Positions 13,201 through 25,316 are shown, numbered from the stretch's first letter. The stretch: 48,000 nucleotides of DNA from Apostichopus japonicus (GCF_037975245.1 NC_092568.1:30687001-30735000), one strand, 5' to 3'. The notes: generated by a model from the sequence alone, not told the origin. Translations and numbers: made by a program.

Positions 13201-15826
13201 GTTCATATCAACCTTCCTGTGTCTGTTATTTACCAGAAATTGAAAAGACGATTTATGGTTGTGTTCTTTGAAGTCATAATAGCAACTACAGATCAATATT
13301 AAGAGTTTGACCTGGACCAAAGGTACCGATGACGTCATCAAATTGACCTTGACGGATCATTACAGACTTATAAACATAATATAGTGGTTATTATCTCGAA
13401 AATATCGGAATAGATACAACATTATCCACATACCTAAAATATGCCTAGTATTAATTTTTACACAGTTCAGTTTATAACTCCGTATCTATAATATTTAGCA
13501 TGATATATTCATTTTTTTCTCTTTTTAGGTTTTGCAAAACTGATAGAATTAGACAACTGTCGGACCGCTACCGTCCCAGTCAACGCTTGTAGAGGTTTCT
13601 GTTTGTCATATTCTTATCCTTCTGATTATGAAAGATATATTACAAGTAACCAACGACAGCGTGTCATCACTACCGGGACTTGCTGTTCAATAATTAGAAC
13701 TCACGATGTAAGTATTAAGATATTATCAACAATATGACCCATCATTTCACACATTCTCTTCCTTTTTGTTTGGTCGGGGTGTGGGCGAGTGGGCGAGTGG
13801 GCGAGTTTCAGCGAAAAGTGAAACCTTTATAGTTGCTCTCCCGATCAGAAAAGGAGGGTACATGTTTACTCTTCTATTTAGATCTAGAACAATAGTGATT
13901 CTTCGTCTGCAGATTCAATGTTTTATTTTAAGGAAAGGTTAAAGATTGGAAGAATGGTTAGAATGTATCGTTTGTTAAGGTTTATGTTCGTCCTGTCTTA
14001 TAAGTGGATGAACACTCAGCAAAAAGCTGACAGGGAGATTACACACAAAATATGAAAAAGGAAAGAAATTATTAGTAGTTACCGAGAACAGGATTCGAAC
14101 CAGTTATTGCATGATTATTACAATAGCACTTGGTACGATAGAAGGGCAGCGGAAGGAGGGTTCAGATTGGGTATGTATACGTATGTATTTTAGATCCTCC
14201 TGCAAGCAGGAACTAGAGAAGAAGCCATCATTGGCTTATCAAAGCCGCAAGCTGACCGAAGTCAATCTCTTAGATTCATATTTTAACGCCCATGATGATG
14301 AATTGTCAATTGTCAACAACTCTGTAACTGGACGACATACATTAATCTTGGAGTGACTCGAACTTGGGACCTGATGGCAATTTATTGGAAGATCTAAAGT
14401 GTTCTTAGAAAGGATCCAAGAGAAGGGGTGAGGCTGTTTGATGTGGTTAACAGGAGTGGTAAGATGTGGTGGTAAGGTAAACTGGTGATGTAATTTGCGA
14501 AGACAGAAGAGAAATTACGTTCAATAATATTTCAGGTTTTGGATTAGTCTATGATCGAACAAGTTATTGATGAGGTTGATGTTCTAGCTGACAATTTCGT
14601 TACCCTTGAACAAAACAATTTTAGTTCTTCTATATACATAAAGGAATCAGTAGCTAGTTGAAATACTGAAAACTTTTGTTGCTTTTCATTCAGTAAAATG
14701 GCTAGATGATGGTTGATAATTTTTGCCTTGTTGGACGAATTGAACATCAAGTGACTTTGCAAAATCATATATAAATAGTATATGAAATAAAATTATGAAA
14801 TACAACCAGTCACTGGAGGGTCGTATTTACATTTCTAGTTACAGTTTTTATTTACTTCCGCACAAATATCTCTCGGGTTGTAATAAACCAAGACTCTCAA
14901 CTGACATTTGCATTTTCTGCAAGATGTTCACTATACCCTGTCCCACATCTATATCATATACATATATAAAAGTCCCACGCAGTGATAAAATATAAGATAT
15001 TTGACCTTTCTTATTATTACATATAGTTGATATAAAATTGTCTGCAATAATGCGGTGTAGAGAAATAGTATAAGATTAGGGGTGGAATAGATGCGGAAAT
15101 TCTCCTTTCGTTGTCTTTCAAATTTAATTTTAACCTGGTTATGATTTGTGAAACTTGACAATAAGGGAAATTAATAAACTGTTATACAAGTAATCGTGAA
15201 AGAAACAAAGACGGATACGAATGCATATAGACTATATTAAACGGAAAACACCATCTTCCAAAAAAGGTTATAGGTCAAACCAGAACTATGTGTTGGCCTA
15301 TAGTAATGAATGTGTAGCAAGTGGTATGACAGATATATATATTAAATTTTATAAAGATCAACACACCAGCAAATTTCCACTTAGCCTATATAACTGATGT
15401 ATAACGATGGAAAGAACTATGCTAAGGCGGTGATAACATTTGCTTATGCATTGTACACAAAATACTTCTTATCTAATCATATCGTTACTACTCCAATCCG
15501 CTCAAATATACACTTATAAACAGTCCCATAAAAACAATTTCGATAATAATAAAGAAACTAACGTACTGACCAAATACGTATCGTATTTGATTGTCTCTTA
15601 GCAACAACAAAACAACATTAGCGGTAATGTATTAGGCCCTCAACCAATTACTAAATGAAAGAATATATGCTTGATAGCATAAGTTAAAAGAAAACTGTTT
15701 TTTTTCCCTTTTCTTTCTGTATTTGATTTTTAGGTAAATGTCGTTTTGAATTGCATCAATAACCAACAACGTAGTATAACAATGAAGTCAGCGGCCGAGT
15801 GCAGTTGCTCGTTGTGTGAACTTTGA
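10169..15826 (+). CDS. GPA2: Glycoprotein hormone alpha-2 (thyrostimulin alpha subunit), complete, three coding exons
   Basis: Exons 10169-10286, 13529-13707 and 15734-15826 join in frame (118+179+93 nt) into a 129-aa protein ending in TGA. Residues 1 to about 21-24 form a signal peptide with hydrophobic core [13 protein letters not shown]. The mature part has ten cysteines: C36 (in PGCHLVGF), C50, C60, C64, C91, C92, C106, C122, C124 and C127. C60-R-G-F-C64 is the CxGxC of a cystine knot, C91-C92 is the adjacent pair (TCCSI), and CSC at 122-124 is the C-terminal CxC. Spacing, PGCH start and length fit the GPA2 family rather than the GPB5 beta subunit. In other animals GPA2 is secreted, pairs with GPB5 and activates an LGR/TSHR-type receptor. 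Intron 1 is phase 1, intron 2 is phase 0, and both are GT-AG. No N-X-S/T sequon is visible in the mature part, which is unusual for this family. The M1 start is preferred because M14 would cut into the signal core. Confidence 0.93.
10377..11030. repeat. Degenerate CATC/ATCC tandem repeat, first block (intron 1 of GPA2)
   Basis: Variants of CATC and CATCC run for about 650 bp. A higher-order period of about 110-119 bp is marked by the phrase ATCTTTAGCTYACCATAAAC near 10623, 10742 and 10851. Open frames across it encode Ile/His/Pro/Ser repeats and are artefacts of the repeat. Confidence 0.9.
11205..11978. repeat. CATC/ATCC tandem repeat, second block with ~93-109 bp higher-order unit
   Basis: The marker ACCGACCATCCATTCATCC recurs near 11356, 11460, 11553, 11657, 11766 and 11859, and in part at 11964, giving steps of 93-109 bp. 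Units alternate between CTCACCAAATCAG and CTCTCAAAATCAG, so the array grew by duplicating pairs of units. A short (ATC)n run sits just upstream at about 11103. The 282-codon open frame is repeat-driven, not a protein. Confidence 0.9.
13529..13707 (+). CDS. GPA2: GPA2 coding exon 2 (cystine-knot core)
   Basis: The acceptor tract TTTTTTTCTCTTTTTAG ends at 13528 and the donor is GAT|GTAAGT at 13707/13708. The exon encodes residues 40-99 and carries cysteines 50, 60, 64, 91 and 92, including CRGFC and GTCCSI. The frame is open throughout and joins exon 1 by completing a glycine codon (G|GT). Confidence 0.92.
14080..14135 (-). repeat. Short tRNA-like element with perfect B box
   Basis: On the - strand, GGTTCGAATCC (complement 14091-14101) is a perfect Pol III B box. 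The ends TACCAAG and CTCGGTA pair at 6 of 7 positions like an acceptor stem, and the T arm pairs at 4 of 5. Total length is only 56 nt and the D/anticodon part is shortened, so this is a tRNA-derived remnant (SINE head or decayed tRNA pseudogene), not a working tRNA. Confidence 0.55.
14185..14377 (-). mobile_element. tRNA-derived SINE, copy 1 (head truncated)
   Basis: It aligns along its length with 38690-38926 with only scattered differences (by eye, high similarity). Shared phrases include AGAAGCCATCATTGGCTTAT and TGGACGACATACATTAA. The - strand B-box-like AGTTCGAGTCA lies at complement 14354-14364. The A box present in the other copy is missing, so the tRNA-like head is cut. It lies inside GPA2 intron 2. 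Confidence 0.7.
15305..15382 (-). mobile_element. Tail fragment of the hammerhead-associated repeat
   Basis: It is nearly collinear with 8726-8802: AATGAATGTGTAGCAAGTGG, TATGACAG, an AT spacer, then GATCAACACACCAGC and TTCCACTT. The match stops in what would be the stem I 3' strand, close to the predicted cleavage site, and the ribozyme core is absent. It is inside GPA2 intron 2. Confidence 0.75.
15734..15826 (+). CDS. GPA2: GPA2 coding exon 3 (C-terminal loop, stop)
   Basis: The acceptor is TTTGATTTTTAG, ending at 15733. The exon encodes residues 100-129. It starts VNVVLNC and ends with the CxC-type tail CSCSLCEL followed by TGA. It supplies cysteines 106, 122, 124 and 127, which complete the ten-cysteine set. 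The open frame on the opposite strand over the same bases is a shadow. Confidence 0.92.
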   Translation, partial: VNVVLNCINNQQRSITMKSAAECSCSLCEL

Positions 15827-16378
15827 CCTTAATTCTGGGAACGATCAACTTTCCATAAAGGTAGAAAGAAATGACAGATCTCCGATTCAGTGCATGGGAA
15901 GTTAATCGCTTCATTGCGGTGGAGGTGGTCGAGACAGACAAGTTTATGGAAATTAACATATATTTCTCGAAATAGATAGAAAGAAGACTACAACATAGGG
16001 TTTTTGTTTTCATTCTTATCGCTGTCTCATAAAAGTTTAAACTTTGATCGACAATCGTTCGATTTGTCCAATATACACACTAGGCACCGCTATTGCTTGA
16101 TTGTGATATTAATGTATCTTACCCAAAAGGGATTTCGTTCGATTGCTTTCTCCCTTCTTTTCACCTTTCCCTCTTCCGTGTCTCATCACCCCCCCCCCCC
16201 ACCCCCACCCCACCATCAACCCTACGTTGCATCATCACGTCCAAGTTGACTATGGATATGGAAGATATGAAGAGGATTATGTGAAATTATGCTCATGTGG
16301 TCCGACAATGGTCATTTTACGCATCAACTGTGATGAAAACAGAGGTCAAATCTATTTTGTAGCGTGAAGTAAAATAAA
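15827..16378 (+). terminator. Probable GPA2 3' UTR and poly(A) signal
   Basis: The first canonical AATAAA downstream of the stop codon lies at 16373-16378. This would give a 3' UTR of about 550 bases that includes a poly-C tract at about 16189-16200. Poly(A) usage is inferred from the hexamer alone. Confidence 0.4.
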
Positions 16379-19300
16379 AGCCAAACTTAATACTTCTTTC
16401 CGTTAATAACGTTGTCTTCATAGATAACATATACAGTATATTATCAGTTTTATTGATTAGTTTTGAAAAGTGCATGTACGCGCGTGTGGGTGTGCGTGTG
16501 TAGGTGTGCCTGTGATACTTTGCGAAACCTTGGCACATTTATGTTGCACCAATCATTTGAAAGGTAGAAAAGCAGACATTACATAAGGCATGAATTATTT
16601 TACCAATAATTTTCATCTAGTTGAGGTAAGAACTAACGATGGTTCAGATAGTTTGATTGTTTCCAACTCAAAAAGTTAATTTCCAGATCAAATTATAGCT
16701 TGGATAAAAACGGACGCACCCGCCTCCCCCCCCCCCCCCCACCCACACACCTCACTTCCCACTTCCATGACAAAATCATCAGACAAATACGGATATTGGT
16801 GCAGAGAAGTGACGTTCAATCGATGAAATTTTAATATTTGTTACTTGGGTGAGATTAATTTTACGTCTGATTTGAATGCCTGAATATGTCGACAGTTCTA
16901 ACGTTATAATGTACACGTGTAAGTATAAGATATGTAACGAATGTAACTATCTTTTAATTTGATAAAGTCATAATTCATTCTCATCGATCAAAGTTTTGAT
17001 CAATGGTTTGAAATCAGTGACCAATCCATGAGAGTGTCTTCCTCTTTGTGCATCTGTTCACATTTCGTCGGAGAAATGAATCTTTCACACAAAATTGTCA
17101 ATTCTTTAAGAAAATCGTAATGCATCCACGTGACTTTCCTTTAGATCAACCTTTATTTTGGACAGAAACATCAGGACAAAAAATCCAATGTCATTTTTTT
17201 ATTCACGTTTAGATTGAAATTTGTGTATCTACACAATTTAAGAGAGTAACTCGAGTTGACGAAGTAAAGCTTACGTGACATCATGACGAAACTTGTCGAC
17301 TTATTGCGTTGTACGTAAATTGGCAAATCGACAGAAATTGTACTTTTGACGTGTTGTCGTGTTATAAAGTTAACACGCTGAGTCTACAATTCGCTTTCTT
17401 CATTAGACTGTCAGCCGAGAATTGTATTTGAATAAGTTTAGGCTTACGAATTAACACGATATTTAACCTATATTGCTTAAAATGAAGACATCATCTGTTT
17501 AAGTATAGGTTTTAAAGATTATCCTGCTTATAGCCGTAGGGTAAAATGCCTGTTTTGATATTACCCTTTAAATAGCAGTCGTACACTTTTGCAGATTGGC
17601 CTGGATAGAGGGAGGGGGTCAGCGTGCATATTCCCGGGATCTGGGTTAATCAGAAGATCATGACCTGGTAGAGACTAGTTCAGGCCAGAGCTTCCGCTCA
17701 CCAGAAATATTCTCCATGCACACATGAATGTACCAATGAATTTATGAAAACTTAAAAGAAGGGTCCAGGGGAAGTTATGTCCAAACCGGACTGGACCAAC
17801 TGTTTACAGATAAAGTAAATGTATGATACAATGTTTGTAATAAAAGCAAGCTCGATTGTAGTTATATGTTTCTTTTACACGGACTTGTTCTTTCTGCCTA
17901 ACCTATTAACTTTATGTAACAATTTCGTGAAAAGATTATAGCAGAGAATCGTTTCAGTAGTCCATTGATTTTACTTGACTTTTTATGTAAAGTATGCACT
18001 TGCTGACAGTCGATGGATAAGATACAACATATAAGATAAGATACAATATATGAGATGAGATACAATATATGTATATAAAGTCATAAAGGCTAATTGTATA
18101 CGACTATGTTTATTTCATTTGTATCATTGTATATAAGGTAACTCCACCAGCCCTCGAAATCTCTTCTCAAAACATGTAGTTTTTGTACAGTTTTAGTCAG
18201 ACCTTTGCGTTGATTTCGATACATCTTCGATACTATTCGGTGATGCATTTCAAAAACAATATTTCAATACATTTACATTGCATCGAAATGCAATTAGCAT
18301 TGGCAATGAGTTCAAAAGCATATGCAATAACAATGCACCGCCTATACTGTGGCTAGAGTCACGATTGTAATAGATCATATTCACTAATGGAAAGACCCTT
18401 TAAGAACACATCTATAACAGAAGCTTTACGGTGGAAGTGACCAGAGAATTATAACCCTTCTAACTTCTAACCCGGGCCAGAAGAAGTTGAAATCACGCAC
18501 ATAAGAAACCCCTTCAATAGAAATGTTAATCCAGTGTTTGCTCAATTATAATAACTCAGCAGCCAAACAAGTTCTTTTAACTTCATATGAACAACAATTA
18601 TAACAGCCTAGGATGAGATTCAACACCACTTGTCCTGGCAAATTTATAAAACATTGCATGGGAAGCGGAGCTACCGGAGGGAAGCCCGAAATATTTGTCG
18701 GTACCCCTCTCCAACCCCCCCCCCCCCCAAGAAAAAACAGCCGTTGGAATTTGCTTTTAGAGAAAAGGTTCTGCCTGCCCCCTTAGAAAGCATTGCCCCC
18801 ACCCCAAAAAATGTCTAGCTACACCCCTAATGGAGCCACTGGATAAATTGTACGTGTACTAGGCTGAGTAGTACAACCACTTCAATTGATGAGTATCAGC
18901 TGTTCATAAGGATCATTATTAAAAAAACATTAATGCGGTTCAGAAATTCAACCTTGACTGATAACAGTGTTTTTAACGATCCAAAACATATGAAATATTA
19001 ATTGTGTGCCCTAACGTCATTCTTTATTATCTTTGTCCAAGAGAAATCATACAGTCAGGACCAATACATCAAGTCCTATATACGGCTGAGTTCACTATAC
19101 GGCTAAGAATAGGGTCAGTTTGGCTAGTGCAATGATAAACAATTATGAAATTATTGCAATAACTCCAAAATATTATCACCAATCAAAAGCAACACCTGCC
19201 TCCTTCAATGCACGATGAAATAAACTTCTTATTACAAGAAACAAACGTTCAAATTTACAACTGTGACTAATTTCCAAATTGAGCGGCAACTTTAGCTATA

Positions 19301-22300
19301 TACAGATTATCAAGTTGAACATTACAGAGACGGTAGTGAAGCAAGCTAAAATTACAATAATCGAAAATTTATTTGAATTTGAGTTGGGGGAGTACTTTGA
19401 AATATTATATTATATATTTAATATTGCATGTATTATTACTATTATTATCATTTCGAAACCTGTGACTTAATCATACTTATGAAACAATGTTCTTGATCAA
19501 GTTGTGTTTCCATTTCCATGGTTACATAACCAATTTATTATTAACATAAAACAATCATTTATTGTCTGGTACTAAGTTGCGGTAGCTTATCCCAGAAGAT
19601 TGTGTTAAGACCATATAATCATTATATCTAGGTTAAGCTGTTTATAATTTATATAAAACCTATTTATCATCATTATAGAAATACGTTTCCAAGAATTTAG
19701 GCTAATGGAATGGACATTAGCGTTATTTAATTTTTTGTTGCTCTCCCTCTCTCTCGTTCGTTTTTCTACTAATTGACTATAAGATCTTTAGTATAGTGGA
19801 TACTTTCGCCCGCCTCCTCCCCACCCCCCCCCATCCCCTCCCACATCAGTCACAAATGGATTCACTTTATTTAAAAAGGTCAAAACCTCAACAAATCAAC
19901 CTATTCTGAGGTTAAAATTTGACACGTTCTTTTTTCCATCGATTTGTCAATTCTAAGAATTGAATCTGAAAAGTCTCAATTATCGAATCGAACTCATATT
20001 AAGCCGTTAAATATCAGTAAAATTTCTACCAGCTTCTAAACAAAAGATTTTCCTCCAAATTCTCTCACAACAATTGGATCTTCATTTCATCATATGTATT
20101 ATAGACCAATAGCCACGAATCACAAATTTATATAAAATATATAGAACCAAGCAAATAAGGTTATTGTCAACAAGTTGACAGAGGTCGAGAGATTAATTAC
20201 TTTCTTAGTGACGTGTTTATTTTGTTATCTTATAAATCTAAGATCTGTCTATAAATAATAAGAACACTAACGCACTTCCTGTTTGTAAAATCGATAGCTA
20301 CATCTATAAGCTCTTACGATAAAAGAGTTTCCATCTGATAATTAACGGAGTTGAAGTAACGAGCTGACCAGTTCTTGACCTTTCTGTCAATTGAACAATT
20401 TCCAAATACACATTTAAAAGACAAGTTGTAAATGAAAAAAATAGCTAATAAAGGAACTTAATACTAAATCAAGTCCATACAAGCGGTTGGAATTGCATAT
20501 ATTTTCGACAACAAAAGGCGTTTTTTGGGGGGAATGTGAGAATTATTGCACGAAAATGGCAGTCACATTTGATGTAAGATTTGCTATAACGTGATATATC
20601 ATTGATTTATACCTATAAAGACCGCTCATGTCGTAATTTCGTTCTCTTTATACCAAACTAAACCGTCAATGTTGATATAATCGATGTTGGGAAAATGTCC
20701 TACCATTTCAAAACGGTGTACATTTACACATACATCCTGATACACCGACACTGTCAAATTGCGAGAGTCTTTCATTTGATGAATCAACAGAGGATTGGTG
20801 ATCGCAATGCTGTTTTTTCATGGAGTTTTTTTGCGGACTGTTCTTTAGGGTAACTCTCTAGCTTGTCTTCGATGATTAAATGATAACACTGATAATAAAT
20901 ACTTATTGTTCATTCGTAAAATAATTCATATGCAGGGTCAAATTAAATATGAGAATGAATTCCAACATCAAACGCAACTTTCATACATGAGCATGACGTA
21001 ATCAGGCGAGAGGACCAATCATTAGACTTTGAGTCCTTCGTTAAAAGGTCTACCGGTTATCTCTGTGCATGCTCGATCAGCCTCACCTCTCACGTTGTCC
21101 CTGATATCCTGCTATTGTGAGGGACCCGGAACATTTGCCACTGTAGTCCTACCGATCCACAACGATCCACACCCTTACCAACCCCAACCCCCCCCCCCCC
21201 CCCGCTGCCCCTTATTCCCTCAACCACACATACTTATTTCCAGTCTTGCCGAAGTCACCAATTCTTGTCCTATCATGAAATGGTTTTCACGAGCTTCCAA
21301 TCTAGGGTACCATTTCATCTTCATTTACAACACTGAACTCTCCTGATCAATTTTAACATGTACTGTTTGGGGTGATTTTTTATATCATTAAGAAGGAGAT
21401 TTAGATACAAACAGTTATAAAGTATGATTAATTTCCTGTTTTATTTTCAAAAACAAATTGTTATTCCCAACAGACTGAATCGGTATACGGTAACTATTAT
21501 ACCGAATCAATGTCAATTACACCCCAAAAGAAAAAAGACTACAAAAGGAAAACTGAAACCGAAGAAGTACAAATTTAAAGCTTTTAAATTAGGTTAGTCC
21601 TTAAGTATGACGTAATATTTTACTTACAAAGATGATTTTATGTTTAGCGGGCTACTTTTATTCGTATTTTTAAATATCGTCATGACGACAATAAATATTT
21701 GTCTTCATGATTACGTCTTTACGGAATTGACAATACAATGTGAGATGATAAAAACCTTTTAAGTTTGGCTTTGTGTTTTATAACCGTTAAATTGATTAAA
21801 TTGATTCGCGTTTTGTTTTGTTTTTGTCGTCGAAAAAGTAAAATCAGAATAACAAAAAGATCATGATCAAGTTCATTGAACTGTCTATAAACAAACATTA
21901 CGTAAAACCTGAACTTGTGACGGTCAATAAATGAAATGAAATTGTAATTATAAGGTCAAATTTTGCAATTTTCTTTGATGAAAATATTTCGCTTCGGTAC
22001 AAGTTTCTAAAAACGTAAATAGCTTCAACGGACACTTCCTAATTTTTCTATTGATCTTCTTTGTATATTTGATTTTGGCTGACTGACAAGGCTTCAAACA
22101 AACATGTACGTCGTGAATAAACTGGTTGATGTAGGACTTACACAGATTCAAAATTTAAGCAAGGAAACTACGTAACTATGACGAAACTACTATTATATAT
22201 TTTCTTCTAACATGAATAATTACTGAGGGCGCAAGATCATGATGGAATATAAGGAACGATAGTGGCATTGATAACAGAGAGAACTTAAACTTTATACGGG

Positions 22301-23489
22301 GTGGGATGGGTAGGGGTGGGGGAGGGTGGAGGTTAACACTTTGATAAACCTCAGTGAGTCTCAGACCAGAAGTATATGGTTAATTAGGGTTGGAAATCGT
22401 ACGGGAGGAAATATTCTTAGTATCCATTCTTTGTCTGAGAACATATATAGTAACATGCACCTAGCCCACACAATAACAGCCTTGATAGATATGTTAATAT
22501 CAGTTTTAGATATAGTCCTCCGTTAGAAAGGGCAAACATCCACTGAGAAAAGACGCGTCTCTTTGAAGGGTGATGTCAGTCAAGTTTGTAGTTATTGTAT
22601 CAACACGTTTGCTTATTAGACGAAATTTCCTTTATCTTATCATATTCCAGGAGTTGTCTTTTCATGTAAGTCACAAGCAGAGATTAACCCACATTGCAGC
22701 AAGAATTCAGTAAACTTGATAACACCGCCCAAAATGACCCATTTCTCAGCCAATAAATTCTTGCATTTTGGAATGGTGGCACGTGGACATGGTGATGACA
22801 TTGTCCCTTTTAATATTTGTTCCCGATATGACGATATGAAAGGATTACTTCAGTCACAAAATTAATTTTAAAATGTTAAAGACCATTAAAAAACAATGCT
22901 CTTCTTCCAGGGTGTATTGTACAACTCTCTGTTTTTTCTTTGAGAAATGACCATACCACATCTCAGGCTCATCAATCAAAAGTCATTCCTCAGATGAAAC
23001 ACAAAACTCAAAAAAACACAAAACAAATCGGTGAAAGGCAAATGATATTGAATTTCATTCAGTTGTTCTTCTCTGTTGTTTATATGGCGTTTAAAAGAAA
23101 ATCATTAGGTAAAGTTATTGGAATTAATAAAACAGTTGATTAACTTTAACATTAAGTCTGCAATGAGGAGATGACGTCATCATCAATTTAGCCTTAAAGG
23201 AGCATTCCAGAGATATAACTCATTTTCAAGGTGACCATCTTTGAAACATCCGAATAGCTATAGAAACATGACTAGAACTCAAAATATTACTTGTTTATTA
23301 CATTATAATATATTACGGCTAAAATTCTAAAATATTGAAATGAAATATGAGAAAACCTTGCTGCAACTATAGTTTGTATAGCAACACCATTTTGATTCTA
23401 CACGCCGGTTTTCTCTGACTGTTTTATAAAACAAGTTTGGCTATTTTTCATACGAGGTTATACGCTGATCATCTCTCATAGACAAATCA
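16379..23489. other. 7-kb stretch with no gene seen
   Basis: AT-rich. It contains poly-C tracts at about 16725, 18717, 19826 and 21188 and a G-rich tract at 22299-22332. At about 18690-18835, the C-run and the phrase TCTAGCTACACCCC look like a worn transposon end. From 23195, CCTTAAAGGAGCATTCC begins a repeat-like block related to 5198. Confidence 0.55.
18009..18079. repeat. Short GATAAGATACAATATAT repeat
   Basis: Three imperfect copies of about 24 bp. Confidence 0.75.
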
Positions 23490-24050
23490 TCATGGATCTA
23501 TCATGGACCGATCATGGACTGACCATCATGGACCTTTCAAGGACATATCATATTGGACCTATCATTTACCTTCTTAGCCAATCATGCACCCATCATAGAC
23601 ATATAATCAAGGACCTATCATGGACAAATCATGGACAACGCACCATGGAACTATGTCAAGGACTAATCATGGAGCTATCATGGACCGATCATGGACTGAT
23701 CATCGACCTTTCAAGGACATATCATATTGGACCTATCATTTACCTTCTTAGCCAATCATGCACCAATCTTATACATATTATCAAGGACCTATCATGGACA
23801 AATCATGGACAACGCACCATGGAACTATGTCAAGGACTATTCATGGAGCTATCATGGACCGATCATGGACTGATCATCATCGACCTTTCAAGGACATATC
23901 ATATTGGACCTACCATTACCTTCTTAGCCAATCATGCACCAATCTTATACATATTATCAAGGACCTATCATGGACAAATCATGGACAACGCACCATGGAA
24001 CTAAGTCGAGGACTAATCATGGAACTATCATGGATGAAGCATGTACGGCA
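23490..24050. repeat. ATGGAC-type tandem repeat with ~175-bp higher-order unit
   Basis: The basic unit is about ATCATGGACC. Three higher-order copies are marked by TATTGGACCT, ACCTTCTTAGCCAATCATGC at starts near 23551, 23725 and 23902 (steps 174 and 177 bp). The short repeats contain the palindrome TCATGA/CCATGG and can cross-pair. Open frames of up to 170 codons are produced by the repeat and are unlikely to be genes. Confidence 0.88.
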
Positions 24051-24059
24051 TTCCTTCAT

Positions 24060-24835
24060 GTAAAATAGTTTCAAAATAAGTTATTTTTATAAATAGATAT
24101 TAATCACTGCGTGCTTAAACATTTTCATTCGCTTCTCTTGTTTAATCAATAAAAAAAAGGGGTCACAATGACATGTTTTCCTTTTATCAAATTGACATTT
24201 TATTAACAGAAATTGATTGTGTGATGAATTAGTAGAAATGTTCTACATTACGTGGTAAAACAATGCATATTCACAGCCTCTTTAGAGCAAAGATATGATA
24301 TCATTTTCATTGTCCTTGTCTGTCAATTGTTTCAATTGCTTTTTCGGAATTAACTATTAGATGTATGTAAATGAACAGGTGTTATTAAGGTGTTATTACA
24401 TTCATAAAGTTATCATATTAAAATGAAATATAAATTGACAAATTCGACGATCTCTTTAAGTCCAGAACTTTCAAATTTCGATGTATACGCTACGTGTGAA
24501 ATTCATCTTCGTAAGATGTTTCGTTTTTCAAAAGTGCGCCATCTTTTTTTTAATGTGACGTTTTCATTAACAATGTTCGAGAAGGCGTGTTAAATTTACA
24601 TGTAAACGTTCATGTCACATGTCTTTGGTGTTTGGTTTGAGATGATTCACCATTCACGTTAAATTGTAAAATTCATACGTGTAAGTAATCGCCATTAAAG
24701 GGAACTTCCGCAGCCAAAATTGTAGAGAAAGCTGTGCTGTCAGTTACTGACATTTAATGCAGACATTATTTGATGTCAATATCAAATAATATTTTTGGGT
24801 CATTTGCCTGACAAGCCAACTTTTATATCGAATAC
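24060..24835. other. No gene seen
   Basis: AT-rich. CATTAAAGGGAACTTCCGC at about 24695 resembles the opening of the block at 23195 and may mark an old dispersed repeat. Confidence 0.5.
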
Positions 24836-24938
24836 GTAAAGTAAAGAGCAAAAAAAGTCGAGGTGAAGAAATTTTGAAAATCGAATCCAACAATTAATTG
24901 CTCACTTATCTTAATTGTATTAAATCACATATAATTTA

Positions 24939-25040
24939 TGCGTTCATTCTTCCATTCGTGTATATTTTCATTCATTCATACATTCATGTTTTCATTCATT
25001 AATTCATACATTCATTCATATATTCATCCATTCATTCAAA
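24939..25040. repeat. CATT/ATTCATTC tandem repeat
   Basis: Imperfect TTCATTCATACATTCAT units over about 100 bp. Confidence 0.85.
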
Positions 25041-25122
25041 ACCTTTGTTGTGATTACTTTTTCGAAAACTGTATGTTTGTTCGTAGCCTACTGCCTGAAG
25101 AAGAGTTCATTCCCCATCCACC

Positions 25123-25125
<3 letters not shown>

Positions 25126-25169
<44 letters not shown>

Positions 25170-25185
25170 TATATATATGTATAAA

Positions 25186-25227
<42 letters not shown>

Positions 25228-25255
25228 TATATATATAAATATATATATATGTATA

Positions 25256-25292
<37 letters not shown>

Positions 25293-25316
25293 ATATATTT
25301 ATATATATAAATATCA
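25126..25316. repeat. Long TA array with AAATATA interruptions
   Basis: About 190 bp of TA with regularly placed TAAATATA variants. It is strongly self-complementary. Confidence 0.95.

Larger units (their letters stand above)
10287..13528 (+). other. GPA2 intron 1 (3.2 kb)
   Basis: This is a phase 1 GT-AG intron. Its first half is almost entirely CATC/ATCC tandem repeat (annotated separately). The second half, about 11990-13520, is AT-rich and I see no coding signal in it. It contains a 16-bp direct repeat (AACATGGTGAGATCAT at 12198 and 12239) and a TTTC-rich patch near 12400. Confidence 0.85.
13708..15733 (+). other. GPA2 intron 2 (2.0 kb) with transposon debris
   Basis: This is a phase 0 GT-AG intron. 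It holds a tandem GGGCGAGT triplet at about 13784, a tRNA-like element (14080-14135), a SINE copy (about 14185-14377) and a fragment of the ribozyme-associated repeat (15305-15382). The open frame at 14111-14356 runs through the SINE and is not a gene. Confidence 0.85.

Noticed and set aside
14111-14356. 81-codon open frame with protein-like composition
   Set aside because: It runs through a SINE copy on the opposite strand, and the second copy at 38.7 kb breaks the frame.
15756-16013. 85-codon - strand frame
   Set aside because: It is a shadow of GPA2 exon 3 and the 3' UTR.
18620-18835. Possible complete hAT-like element ending in CTAGCTACACCCC
   Set aside because: There is a right-end-like phrase and a C-run, but no inverted left end or 8-bp duplication could be found.
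20688-20810. Open frame beginning Trp-Glu-Asn with His-rich stretch, checked as a GPB5 exon
   Set aside because: It has no cysteine framework, only one Cys, and no splice sites in register.
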